Shown here: in pieces, positions 18,150 to 26,979 of the stretch | How positions within the stretch are numbered: the stretch's first letter is position 1 | Layout of the letters: the number at the start of each line of letters is the position of its first letter | Origin: Niastella vici | GTDB taxonomy: Bacteria; Bacteroidota; Bacteroidia; Chitinophagales; Chitinophagaceae | Assembly: GCF_002077945.1 (NCBI RefSeq) | Contig: NZ_LVYD01000056.1 | Coordinates: 1-64,000, forward strand | Length of the DNA: 64,000 bases | Direction: 5' to 3' | Program-made: the position numbers and the translations under genes | Notes under the pieces: model-generated | Database searches by the model: none | Told to the model about the DNA's origin: nothing | Seen by the model: only the letters and a program-made list of their open reading frames with translations

Positions 18150-18827
18150 TTATTCGGTCTTGAAATATTTATATACTAATCCTGCCAGTGCCGCACCAGC
18201 TACAGGGATTAAAATAAAAAGCCAAAGTTGAGACAACGCCCAGCCGCCCACAAACAATGCCTGGCTAATACTTCTTGCCGGATTAACGGACGTATTTGTT
18301 ACAGGAATGCTTACTAAATGAATCAATGTCAACGAAAGTCCAATTGCGATACCAGCAAATCCTTTAGGTGCCTTTTCATCAGTTGCACCTAAAATCACTA
18401 GTAAAAACATAAACGTCATTACAAATTCTGTAACTATAGCTGCAAGCATGCTATACTTCCCTGGTGAATGTTCTCCATAACCGTTAGCAGCAAAGTTGCC
18501 AATAGAACTTTCATTGCCGGTTACAATCAGGTAAAGAACAGCCGCAGCCGTTATTCCCCCTGCTACTTGTGAAATAATATATGGTACTATTTCTTTAGAA
18601 CTAATTCTGCCACCCGTCCATAAACCAATTGTAACGGCTGGATTTAAGTGAGCTCCGGAGATATGTCCAAATGAATAGGCAATTGTTAATACGGTCAAAC
18701 CAAATGCTAAAGAAACACCTAATAAACCAACCCCAACATTTGGAAAGCCTGCGGCCAGCATTGCACTACCGCACCCGCCCAGGACGAGCCAGAAAGTCCC
18801 GATAAATTCTGCAAGATATTTTTTCAT
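18150..18827 (-). CDS. aqpZ: Aquaporin Z (water channel)
   Basis: A 225-residue major intrinsic protein. Both NPA boxes are intact ([11 protein letters not shown], about 61-71, and NTSVNPARS, about 177-185). The selectivity-filter residues expected for an orthodox water channel are present: Phe in SLAFGLTV, His in LIHLVSIPV, Thr in VTNTS and Arg in NPARS. Six membrane helices are evident. This indicates water rather than glycerol transport. It stands alone, between a regulator remnant and the substrate-binding protein gene, with its own terminator. The translation start is preceded by A-rich sequence only. Confidence 0.93.
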   Translation of the reverse strand: MKKYLAEFIGTFWLVLGGCGSAMLAAGFPNVGVGLLGVSLAFGLTVLTIAYSFGHISGAHLNPAVTIGLWTGGRISSKEIVPYIISQVAGGITAAAVLYLIVTGNESSIGNFAANGYGEHSPGKYSMLAAIVTEFVMTFMFLLVILGATDEKAPKGFAGIAIGLSLTLIHLVSIPVTNTSVNPARSISQALFVGGWALSQLWLFILIPVAGAALAGLVYKYFKTE

Positions 18828-19238
18828 TTTTTCTGATTTTAGTTTTTCTGCTCTTGTGATTATCTGGTGATACCCCGTTTTTTATATGCCGGATATCCAC
18901 TACTTTCTATAACAGATGAGGACGGATAGTAAATAGTTGATATTAATACGCTGAACTTAATCCGGAACAAAGAAGGGAATCAATCAATACTTTGGTTGGG
19001 ATACTGATGGCTCAAATAATACCACCGTTATTTTCAATGTTTGCGGGATTCTATAGCAATATAGCATTCCTTCTTCAGACTCCCAAATACACGCTATCGA
19101 CCAAAAAAGGCTTTAAGTGCAACGACTTAAAGCCTTTTAACAGCAGTGAATTATCTAATCTATATTTTTATTCCACTAAAATCCTGCGTAATTGCTGCTC
19201 CACTTGTTCTCCAACGATGGATTGGAGATCCTGTTTGT
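18828..19238. other. Gene-free stretch of 411 bases
   Basis: Holds the 5-prime region of aqpZ and the terminator of the substrate-binding protein gene (19103-19138). I see no further gene; short open frames here have no recognisable content. Confidence 0.6.
19103..19138 (-). terminator. Terminator of the substrate-binding protein gene
   Basis: A perfect 14-bp stem, AAAAGGCTTTAAGT / ACTTAAAGCCTTTT, loop CGTTGC on the minus strand, followed by a T run. It lies 100 bases downstream of the stop codon. Confidence 0.75.
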
Positions 19239-20363
19239 TTAGTTTAGCATACGCTCTTTGGGATCAATGATCCCGAGGCTCTTTACAATTTTGAACTTAC
19301 CATTGTTCGCCTGGGCAATGTACATGTTCATTCGAACGTGATGCTGACCGGGCACCATTTCAGCAGCACCACCCGGCCCCTCAGCAATCTTTGCGTGGTC
19401 CAGTGCCCTGATCACATCTTCCTGCTTTAGCGAGCCAGCCTCTTTAACAGCTGCTTCCCATAGTTTTAATCCCCGGTACATGCCTGAACACGCACTGCCG
19501 GCAGTGAACCTGGCGCTGCCCGGATAGAGCTTGTTGTACTCATCGATCAGTTTCTTACTGAACGGATCGCTGACGTTCTGGTAGTAGTCGAGGCAACTGT
19601 ACAGCCCTTCCACATGTTCGGGTGGCACTAAATTGAAGAAGTTCTCGTCGAAATACGTGCAGACGATATGTCCACCCTTTTTCGAGAAACCTGCTTTGTA
19701 AAGTTGTTCGAGGAATGGCGTGAGCCCGGGCGGAACGATCGTATTAAATACTACCTCTGTACCACCAGACATTACCTTGTGAACAGTCTTGCTATAATCA
19801 GCGTGATCAAGGGGAAAGTATTCTTCTCCCACTATCTCGCCACCGTGGGCCGTGACAGCTTCACGCACTTTCCTGTTCATCGTATGTGGCCAAATATAGT
19901 CAGCCGACGGCAGGTAAAATTTCTTTGCTCCTGTTTCCTTCATCAGCCAGGGAATAAGCGGGTCAACCTGCTGCGATGGCACGGGACCGGTACAGAAGAT
20001 GAGCGGGTCAGATTCCTCGCCCTCATATTGCTCGGGGTAAATGTACAATTTCTTACCCTTCACTACAGCAGGCCCCTTTATTGCCTGTCGCGTAGAGCTA
20101 TAAATGCCACCAAAGATCACATCTACATGATCCTGTTGAACAAGCTTGGTAGCTTTGGCTTCCGCAACACTATCTGTAGTTGCACTGTCCTCAAGGTAAA
20201 GATCTATGTGTCGGCCCAACAAGCCACCCTTTGCATTGATGTCATTAATCACCATCTTAGCTACGTTTGCATCGGCTGTACCCATGAACGAGAGTGCACC
20301 TGTTTGATCGGTGATGACTCCAACTCTGATGGTTCTACCATCTGAAGCAGTTGTTTTTTTCAT
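19239..20363 (-). CDS. Urea/amide-type ABC transporter substrate-binding protein, orphan and without signal peptide
   Basis: A 374-residue periplasmic-binding-protein fold of the type 5/6 family, closest in pattern to UrtA/FmdD/AmiC proteins that bind urea or short amides: RVGVITDQTGALSFMGTADA (13-32), DVIFGGIYSSTRQAI, YIYPEQYEGEESDPLIFCTG, YLPSADYIWPHTMNR, VVFNTIVPPG. Unlike exported relatives it begins directly at the domain (MKKTTASDGRTIRVGV), so it may act in the cytoplasm as an AmiC-like sensor, or it may have lost its signal. No permease or ATPase gene is near. It has a consensus Shine-Dalgarno, unusual for this genome, suggesting transfer from another phylum. Confidence 0.8.
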   Translation of the reverse strand: MKKTTASDGRTIRVGVITDQTGALSFMGTADANVAKMVINDINAKGGLLGRHIDLYLEDSATTDSVAEAKATKLVQQDHVDVIFGGIYSSTRQAIKGPAVVKGKKLYIYPEQYEGEESDPLIFCTGPVPSQQVDPLIPWLMKETGAKKFYLPSADYIWPHTMNRKVREAVTAHGGEIVGEEYFPLDHADYSKTVHKVMSGGTEVVFNTIVPPGLTPFLEQLYKAGFSKKGGHIVCTYFDENFFNLVPPEHVEGLYSCLDYYQNVSDPFSKKLIDEYNKLYPGSARFTAGSACSGMYRGLKLWEAAVKEAGSLKQEDVIRALDHAKIAEGPGGAAEMVPGQHHVRMNMYIAQANNGKFKIVKSLGIIDPKERMLN

Positions 20364-20368
20364 TGCAT

Positions 20369-20374
20369 CCTCCT
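20369..20374 (-). promoter_or_regulatory. Strong Shine-Dalgarno site of the substrate-binding protein gene
   Basis: The minus strand reads AAAAAGGAGG then ATGCA then ATG: a full anti-16S match with 5-nt spacing. Other genes in this window lack such sites. It fixes the start codon. Confidence 0.75.
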
Positions 20375-20833
20375 TTTTAAATTTTGCTTCTAGTGAATAG
20401 ACTTCGGCTTTATAAGATAACTTAACTGCATTGCACGATCTTTGTTTTTAATTTACAGCGTTCGCGCAGCAAATACCTATTTTCCGTTGGGGTAAATGAC
20501 TAATGTTTATCCGCCAAACATACTTGCTGAAAGGCGGCGGCCTGGAACAGGCGTCTTATTCAAATGAAGATTCTTAAGTACAAAAAACTTTTATAAAGAA
20601 AGCTGGTAGAATAGAACTCGGCTAATAAATATACCGAAAAGGCATATCAACTCCAAAAAATCTTATATCCGGGTTACCTTAACTATTATCCCAGATACGC
20701 AAGCAGCAGTTATTTAATTCAGTCTTGTAAAACTATTAAGAAATAGTTCGAGGAATATTTTGGGGTATTCAATCTTTCCAACTTTTTATCAATGGAAAGC
20801 TGTCGTTCCTGAATGTAAAGCTGACCTGATTTT
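20375..20833. other. Gene-free stretch of about 460 bases
   Basis: Upstream of the substrate-binding protein gene and downstream of the DUF2007 gene. AT-rich, with no open frame of recognisable content, no clear TAnnTTTG element and no strong hairpin. Confidence 0.5.
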
Positions 20834-21046
20834 TTATACCGCAAGAATTATTTCGGCTCTCTCTTTATCCTTAGCAAATATTTTCAGCTCTATTCCGCCC
20901 AAAGGGTTTAAACCGATGGGATTCTCATTTTCCAGAAAAGAATCTATTCCGTTTGCCTTCAGTTTTTCCTGAACGAAAGTAGCTTCCAGCGTATCATTGA
21001 ATGTACAAAGTACGATGGTCGTGTCATGTGTCATATGTGTGGCCAT
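20834..21046 (-). CDS. DUF2007 family small protein
   Basis: A 70-residue protein with the DUF2007 pattern: VLCTFNDTLEATFVQEKLKANGIDSFLEN, then a loop, then ELKIFAKDKERAEIIL. The fold is ferredoxin-like and the family is annotated as a putative signal-transducing protein without proven function. Length is standard for the single-domain form. It stands alone on the minus strand. Confidence 0.85.
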   Translation of the reverse strand: MATHMTHDTTIVLCTFNDTLEATFVQEKLKANGIDSFLENENPIGLNPLGGIELKIFAKDKERAEIILAV

Positions 21047-21168
21047 TGAATATGGTTTATTAATTTATGTTTATGAAAATGCTATTTAAAAAGAATATAG
21101 CCATACAAAGATAGCCCGTTTCAGGGAGTATAAAATGGATTCTAAAAAAGGCAATTCATCTATAATTG

Positions 21169-21203
21169 AAAGGGTGGCTGAGAATGCATCCCAGCCACCC
21201 TTT
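21169..21203 (-). terminator. Terminator downstream of a lost T9SS gene
   Basis: A perfect 12-bp stem, AAAGGGTGGCTG / CAGCCACCCTTT, around an 11-base loop. It sits 20 bases after the stop codon of the T9SS tail fragment and still marks the end of that vanished gene. Confidence 0.7.
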
Positions 21204-21222
21204 ACATCGAATTGGTGAATAG

Positions 21223-21325
21223 TTACAACTTGATGATCTGTTTGGTTATATGTTGTTTACCGCCAACAATTTTAACCAGGTAAACCCCTGCAGGACCCGA
21301 AGAACCTGAAAAACGCTTATCATCA
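21223..21325 (-). pseudogene. C-terminal remnant of a T9SS-exported protein
   Basis: The minus strand encodes the last 34 residues of a T9SS type A sorting domain: DDKRFSGSSGPAGVYLVKIV, then GGKQHITKQIIKL and a stop. The pattern GVYLVKI...TKQIIKL is characteristic. Nothing upstream continues the protein; within a few codons the strand meets the antisense of another broken gene and a stop codon. Confidence 0.75.
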
Positions 21326-21332
21326 GTTATGA

Positions 21333-21959
21333 TACGATACCAGCATTACTCCGCGCCAGCCCAATACGCCCGTATATAAAGCCGATATTATTGCAACAGG
21401 CTGGTATAATATTGACCGGGCTGTATACGAATCAACGGCTAGCCGTACAACGCTCAATGTTACTGATTCTACAACCGGCAAAACCGCCACGTTCAAATAC
21501 CAACCGGTTACATTCCAAATAAATAAACAGGAGCAGTTCGACCATCTGTATGTTTACTTGCTTCCTGATAAACTCAACAGCTTTATGCGACTGACTAACA
21601 ACAATGGAAAATACACCGAACAACTGAACGAGCTGATACAATATAAAATGATATGTATTGCTTATAAAGGGGAGCAGGTATTCTTTTACTCACAAGCCGT
21701 AATTGAAGCTAAGGTGTATACGGCTATTGAATTATCACCAATTGACCGACAAGAGTTAAAGCAACAATTAAACCGCGCAGGAATAGGCCATCAGGGAACC
21801 GACCTGCAAAAAGACCTTGAATTTTACCAATTCATGAATAAGGATGCCCAAAGGCAGCAACATTACCAGGACTTGCGGGAGTTAAGGATGAAAACAGCAA
21901 ATGTATTATTTAGCTGCAAAGAAGGTATATCCTGCTGTTATTTTGTTCCGGCCAAGTAG
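21333..21959 (+). pseudogene. Truncated protein fragment, family unknown
   Basis: An open frame of 208 codons that begins after a TGA without any start codon for about 75 codons. It has coding-like composition from its first residues (ADIIATGWYNIDRAVYEST, TTGKTATFKYQPVTFQINK) and ends FSCKEGISCCYFVPAK. It therefore looks like the C-terminal half of a larger protein whose front was lost at about 21330, exactly where the T9SS remnant on the other strand is cut. The content suggests strand-rich surface-protein domains, but I cannot name the family. Confidence 0.55.
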
Positions 21960-22080
21960 AGGGTATATAACAGTAAGGTTCAATTTCCATTTACCAAAAA
22001 TATCAACAGCGAGGTTGCTGCTATTCAACAGCTTCTGCCCGGGCGGCTTTATCTACTCAGGCTCCTGATCTTTTTTATAC

Positions 22081-25005
22081 TCAGAAAACGGGCAACTTTA
22101 TAATAGCCTGATGATGCAGCGAATGATCCTGTGCCAGGTAAGTACTGCGGATGCCGGCCTCGAAAGGAATCAGGAAACGCATAAAATTTACATCTGCCAT
22201 GAATTCCATTCCTACATTAGTATAGCGGCGCAGATGCCCGTCAACCAGGTCATTATACAAAGATTTTCCGACAGCCCATTCGGAAAACACATCCAGTTTC
22301 AGCCGCTGAAAATAGAGGAAGCCATTCAATACAGACAAATCAGGATAACACAGTGGTAGTTTATAGTCAATTGAATAGATCTGCAAATGATGGAACAACT
22401 GGTCTCTCACATTCCGCACAAATAAAAAGCGGTTTTCGAAATGATAATTACTGCTATCATCACGTTGCAGGCAGGCCCTGAGCGTTGCAGCATGATGTTT
22501 GAAGAAGCCGGGTAGATACACGTTTATATTTACCGCAGTTTGCGAAGCGTTGAAAAAACTATGGAAAGGTGCGTTCCGGAAACTGTAGGCGGTGATGACG
22601 CCTGCCCTTGGCCCCACATCCCGGATACTTTGCCGCAGCCGCCATTCAAATGATATATCATGTTGAAGAGAAAAAAAATTCCCAAAGTATTCACGTTTAT
22701 ATTGATTTTCATCAGGCTGGTGCACCAGTTTGTTAAAAGAGTTGTATACAACCTGTGATTTCAGAACCAGATTCCGGATATACGCACCGCTTGAAAAATT
22801 GAGCGGCAAGGCTGTCCCGAAATTAAAATTCCTGAATGCGATGAGATCGTAATAAACGGAATACGCCAAACCGGCCCCGGCTTCTCCCTTTGAAAAAATG
22901 GCCTTTCGCTTTCCATCGGTATAAGAAATAAAAAATTCCGGATAAAAACCATTATAACTCAGCTTCGCATATTTCCCCCACTGTTTTTCATTGTTGTCAT
23001 AACTAAACCCCGCTTCCAGTAACGTTGTGCTTAACATATCCTGCGATTTAACGCCGATGTTCAACAACCGGGGCAGATTGGACAGGGGCTCAGCACCCCA
23101 GCTGTAAATATTAATGGCATGTTTAAGTTTGTTATACCGAGCAGAAGGGTACACCGAATCGGGAATGCGGGATAATATATTGCCTGCTTCCTGCTGCGCA
23201 AATCTTTTATAATACTCTACTTTGTTCGCGGAATTCTCCGCAGTATCTATCTTTTCCCATGTATTTACATCTATGGGTATGGTAGCGATACGAAATCCGT
23301 CGGGCATAAAATCCTGAAAGCAGAGCGTTGTATTATCGGGAGAAACACAGGCATTAAAAGCCCCGTATTTTCTGTTTGTTACCCGGTATTGCTGACCTGT
23401 AATGGTATCAATGGCATAAATGTTATCGGTACCTGATCGCGGAGAATTGAACAATACGTAATTCTTATAATCCGCCGGGGCGGAAATATTTTCCGGAACA
23501 GAAGGCAGCACTGTTGAAACAGTTCCGGTTTCGAGGTTTACTTTCACAATACTTTTTGATCCCGCTTCTGCTATTATCAGCAGAATATTTTTGCCATCAC
23601 TGGTAAAATGTGGCTGAAGCAATTGCAGGTTTTCGGGGTTGGGAAATTTTCTGATCAGTGCACCGGTATTCCCATCCATCAATACAAGAAAATATTTGCA
23701 GGCAGTAGTGTATTCAATGGCAGCAATAAGTGTTCCATTCGGTGAAAAACAGGGGGCATGCAGGCGGCTGCGGTGAGTGAGCTGTTTTTGTTTATTGGTT
23801 TTTACATCCAGCGTTTTTACTACGGTATAGTTGCGGGCGCCCCACCGCGGATCGTAAGAATATTCTGTCCATACTACTTTGTTACCGGCACAGCTCATTA
23901 TGCCATTATCATCCAGCACACCCGACATGCAGATCCTTTTTTCTTTGCCGTCATTCGTGAGCAATACAAAAGCCGACTGATCTACGATGCTTGACTTGTA
24001 GGCAAGAAAGCTTCCGGTTTCCAATCCTGCTTTTTGCGCTACAATGCTGCCGTCTGACAGGTATTGCGGAAATTTATAATTGGAAAATACCTTTTCCTTC
24101 GGCTGATGAAAATATGTTACCGGTGTTTCTTTAACGTTGCTTACCTGTTGCCCCCACAGGTCTTTCAGTTCTTCTGTCATGGCAACATAGGCTTGATTGG
24201 CGTTAAGCCCGGTGATTTTTTTCATGCTGTTCGAAAAACAAAAAGGCAGGGGTGGCGTTCGGTAAGTGCGGTCGAGGATTTTTTCCCATACATCGGCACC
24301 ATAATGATTTTTGACGTAAGTGGTCATCAGGTAACCGAGCAAATAATGATTTGGAATCGCATTTTTCATTGAGCCGCAGGAGGCTTTGATGTAAGAGAAA
24401 GCACCCCGGGAAAGCAACTGGGTACGAAATGTTAAATCAAATGCAGGAATGCGGCCTCTGCCGCCGTAGCCTAAAACGGATTCTATTCCCACGGCATCAC
24501 CTTCCCAAAACCACCAGGGATTGGTAAGCCCCTGCATAACAGATGTTCCGGAGTTACCAAATAAATAAAAGATGTATTTTCCCCAGCCCTGTATGGTGTG
24601 ATCCATCTGCACTACATGCCGGTACTCATGCAGCGATAACTCATCAAACCAGTTGTTCATCCCCATATTTTGTGGGTTTTGGGGAGGAGTGGAAAAAAAT
24701 TCGGCCCTCCTTCCTTCTGATGTCACAAAGGCATTGTTATCTGTTGTCTGGTTTTGTAGTACTATGGGTATTTTCCTGGGCAGTACGTTTAAAGATTTGG
24801 CCACGTCGCGGTAAGCATTCATCATAGCATTGGCTGTTCGCTGTGCTACCGAATCCATTTCTTCCGGATAGATAATACGAAAATGAGGTGTCTGGATCTG
24901 CCGCCATTTCAGCTTCCAGGGCGATTGGCCTGGCGACTCGATGATTTGTGCCCGAAGTACGAAGGGGTAGAACCAAAATACAAGAAAAGTGTATTTCAAA
25001 AGCAT
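22081..25005 (-). CDS. Exported HExxH peptidase-like protein with TolB-type propeller and outer-membrane barrel
   Basis: A 974-residue protein from the ATG of MLLKYTF; an upstream frame crosses a terminator and was rejected. The signal peptide ends near residue 19 (FVLRAQ). Residues about 35-290 form a gluzincin (peptidase MA-like) domain with the zinc site HEYRH (126-130) and a third ligand E168 in WWFWEGDAVGIE. A WD40/PD40-type beta-propeller follows (about 340-640: APCFSPNGTLIAAIEY, LQPHFTSDGKNILLI). The last 330 residues are alternating amphipathic strands ending in a barrel-like C-terminus. This fits a surface-anchored protease or a sugar/protein-binding outer-membrane protein. Activity is not proved. 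Confidence 0.8.
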   Translation of the reverse strand: MLLKYTFLVFWFYPFVLRAQIIESPGQSPWKLKWRQIQTPHFRIIYPEEMDSVAQRTANAMMNAYRDVAKSLNVLPRKIPIVLQNQTTDNNAFVTSEGRRAEFFSTPPQNPQNMGMNNWFDELSLHEYRHVVQMDHTIQGWGKYIFYLFGNSGTSVMQGLTNPWWFWEGDAVGIESVLGYGGRGRIPAFDLTFRTQLLSRGAFSYIKASCGSMKNAIPNHYLLGYLMTTYVKNHYGADVWEKILDRTYRTPPLPFCFSNSMKKITGLNANQAYVAMTEELKDLWGQQVSNVKETPVTYFHQPKEKVFSNYKFPQYLSDGSIVAQKAGLETGSFLAYKSSIVDQSAFVLLTNDGKEKRICMSGVLDDNGIMSCAGNKVVWTEYSYDPRWGARNYTVVKTLDVKTNKQKQLTHRSRLHAPCFSPNGTLIAAIEYTTACKYFLVLMDGNTGALIRKFPNPENLQLLQPHFTSDGKNILLIIAEAGSKSIVKVNLETGTVSTVLPSVPENISAPADYKNYVLFNSPRSGTDNIYAIDTITGQQYRVTNRKYGAFNACVSPDNTTLCFQDFMPDGFRIATIPIDVNTWEKIDTAENSANKVEYYKRFAQQEAGNILSRIPDSVYPSARYNKLKHAINIYSWGAEPLSNLPRLLNIGVKSQDMLSTTLLEAGFSYDNNEKQWGKYAKLSYNGFYPEFFISYTDGKRKAIFSKGEAGAGLAYSVYYDLIAFRNFNFGTALPLNFSSGAYIRNLVLKSQVVYNSFNKLVHQPDENQYKREYFGNFFSLQHDISFEWRLRQSIRDVGPRAGVITAYSFRNAPFHSFFNASQTAVNINVYLPGFFKHHAATLRACLQRDDSSNYHFENRFLFVRNVRDQLFHHLQIYSIDYKLPLCYPDLSVLNGFLYFQRLKLDVFSEWAVGKSLYNDLVDGHLRRYTNVGMEFMADVNFMRFLIPFEAGIRSTYLAQDHSLHHQAIIKLPVF

Positions 25006-25012
25006 ACCTGAA

Positions 25013-25020
25013 CAAAAATA
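25013..25020 (-). promoter_or_regulatory. TAnnTTTG -7 element for the peptidase/propeller gene
   Basis: The minus strand reads TATTTTTG only 7 bases before the ATG, with a TTG about 20 bases further upstream as a possible -33 half. A start site at the usual distance would fall on or next to the ATG, so the mRNA could be leaderless. Confidence 0.45.
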
Positions 25021-25150
25021 ATTGAATTTACCAATCGCAACAATGGTAATCACTAAGGCATAAATGCTATAAGCAATGCCTGAAGGTATATTCAAATCCT
25101 GAATTACTTCTTTAAAATTGTAGCAAAGGGGAAAACAGCATAAAACAAAA

Positions 25151-25171
25151 AACCTCTCAAAAAGAGAGGCT
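25151..25171 (-). terminator. Terminator, minus strand
   Basis: CCTCTC / GAGAGG hairpin with a five-base loop and, on the minus strand, the tail GGTTTTTTGTTTTA. It would end transcription coming from the tRNA-like remnant region to its right. Confidence 0.65.
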
Positions 25172-25180
25172 TTTAAAGCT

Positions 25181-25446
25181 GTGTCCCTGAGAATTGAAAA
25201 CTCGAACCTTTTGCTGCTTGATTTGGTGAAATTGGGTGCATTTTTTGAAGCAATTGGGTGCAAATCGCAACAAAAAAAGTTCGTGGTGAATTTTGGGGTT
25301 GAGGCCGGACTATCCGCAGCAATACTTTTGGCTTGTGGTTATAATTCCCGGTTTCCGGTAACGGGGCGATTTGAGCTCATGTAAAAAAGGTGAAAGAGCT
25401 GCCCACTAACGTCAACGCACTCCAACAAAGGATTTACCAATAAAAA
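25181..25446 (-). other. tRNA 3-prime-like scrap and an 11-bp direct repeat
   Basis: The minus strand shows GGTTCGAG, then AATTCTCAGGGACAC, then a terminator: the usual order of T-loop, acceptor end and terminator of a tRNA gene. No D-arm or anticodon arm is found upstream. AATTGGGTGCA occurs twice (25231-25241, 25252-25262). This could be an attachment-site scar of a lost element, or chance. No gene is visible. Confidence 0.3.
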
Positions 25447-25468
25447 AACCAGCTTTTGCAAGCTGGTT
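25447..25468. terminator. Bidirectional terminator
   Basis: Perfect 9-bp stem AACCAGCTT / AAGCTGGTT with a TTGC loop, an A run before it and T-rich sequence after it. Confidence 0.65.
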
Positions 25469-25908
25469 CTGTTTTGTGTACCTTAAGTTACAGATTTCGA
25501 ACTTTTTTCTGTCGGATTTGAAGCTCTTGGCCAATATGATTGCTTAAGCTGGGTTGCGTATTTCATTGATAATCAAACATGTTCAAACTTACTGTATTTT
25601 GTCTTTTGGCCTCCTTATCTGACCGAAAAAACGTCTGCCAGCAACCATTGAAAGAAAAGTAGTCTTACCAAACCGTAAAAAAGAAAATTTTTCGTGTGCC
25701 AGGACACACGTATATCACAACCGCCTTCGGCCTACACTTCAGCAAATATGCTGCTGCACCTGGCAGCTTTTGTTAGGTTAAAGAAATGAAGTGTTTTATA
25801 ACAGAACACAAACATGTTGAAGAAAAATTTTTATTGATAGAAGTTTGTAACGATAGTTTTAACTTTATACAAATACATCATTTATTCTTCACCTAACAAT
25901 CAACGATT
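25469..25908. other. Gene-free stretch of 440 bases before the O-methyltransferase
   Basis: No gene. It holds a small hairpin CGTGTG/CACACG near 25695-25712 and the 5-prime region of the methyltransferase gene. A long 5-prime untranslated region is possible but no known riboswitch is recognised. Confidence 0.5.
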
Positions 25909-26979
25909 ATGCCGGCAGAAGCAATACCCGAAAAAAAAGTTGTGGAGACTCTCAATCCTTCCAAAATCATGCAAGTGGGCATGGGCTACTGGGCATCGAA
26001 AGTAGTGCTAACCGCCGTAAAGTTTGAGCTGTTCACTTTGCTGGCAAATGAACCTTCATCGGGCAAGAAAATTAAAGAAAAACTTGGCATGCATTGTTCC
26101 GACCGCCATGTGTATGATTTCTTAGACGCCTTGGTATCGTTGGGATTTTTGCAGCGTAAAGGTTTATTAGATGATGCAATCTATTCCAATGCCGAAGACA
26201 CAGATTTGTTCCTTGATAAAAAGAAGCCCTCTTACATGGGCGGCATCCTGGAAATGGCAAACAATCGCCTATATAAATTCTGGGGCGATTTGGATGAAGG
26301 ATTAAAAACAGGGCTGCCACAAAACGAAGGCAAAGGCAAAGGCCGTGGCAACATGGAATTTTTTACCGAACTATATAAAGACGAAATTAGGCTAAAAGAG
26401 TTTGTTGATGCCATGACCAGCATACAAATCGGCAACTTCACTGCATTGGCAAACAAATTGGATTTCAGCAAGTACAATACGTTGTTTGATGTGGGGGGCG
26501 CCGACGGATGGCTGAGCATTCAAATTTGTTTGAAACATCCCAACATTCAATGCACCACGTTTGACTTGCCTCCTGTTGAGCCGCTGGCAAAAAATAGAAT
26601 TGCATATTTCAATTTATCCAATCGCATTAATGTAGTAAGTGGTGATTTTTTGAAAGATGACTTTCAAAAAGCCGATGTGATTACCATGGGAAATATTTTG
26701 CATGGGGTAGATGAAGAAACCAAACAAAAGTTAATCAACAAAGCATATCAAGCTCTGAACGATGGTGGTGCATTGGTAGCCATTGAAAACATTATTGACA
26801 ATGAACGGCGCCAAAACACCTTCGGTCTGCTTATGAGTTTAAATATGCTGATTGAAAACGGCGATGCTTTTGATTATACCCTGAGCGATTTTGAGCGCTG
26901 GACAAATGCCGCCGGTTTCAAACGCACAGAACTTATTTCCCTGGCGGGACCAACCAATGCAGCGGTTGCATACAAGTAA
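25909..26979 (+). CDS. SAM-dependent O-methyltransferase (COMT/acetylserotonin type)
   Basis: A 356-residue enzyme. The N-terminal winged-helix dimerisation domain (about 15-100: KIMQVGMGYWASKVVLTAVK, FELFTLLA) is followed by a Methyltransf_2 catalytic domain with motif I LFDVGGADGWLSIQI (about 193-207), TFDLPPVEPLAKN, and the post-I blocks ITMGNILHGVDEETKQKL and YQALNDGGALVAIENI. Length and domain order match plant/bacterial COMT-like enzymes that methylate hydroxyls on small aromatic or polyketide compounds. No biosynthetic cluster surrounds it, so the substrate is unknown. It sits between tRNA-like debris and a GIY-YIG remnant, which may point to local rearrangement. Confidence 0.85.
   Translation: MPAEAIPEKKVVETLNPSKIMQVGMGYWASKVVLTAVKFELFTLLANEPSSGKKIKEKLGMHCSDRHVYDFLDALVSLGFLQRKGLLDDAIYSNAEDTDLFLDKKKPSYMGGILEMANNRLYKFWGDLDEGLKTGLPQNEGKGKGRGNMEFFTELYKDEIRLKEFVDAMTSIQIGNFTALANKLDFSKYNTLFDVGGADGWLSIQICLKHPNIQCTTFDLPPVEPLAKNRIAYFNLSNRINVVSGDFLKDDFQKADVITMGNILHGVDEETKQKLINKAYQALNDGGALVAIENIIDNERRQNTFGLLMSLNMLIENGDAFDYTLSDFERWTNAAGFKRTELISLAGPTNAAVAYK

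Noticed and set aside
25773-25899. GTTAGGT and ACCTAAC, which fit integron attC half-site patterns (GTTRRRY, RYYYAAC)
   Set aside because: The order is reversed relative to an attC site, they are about 115 bases apart, no integrase is present and no cassette array follows.
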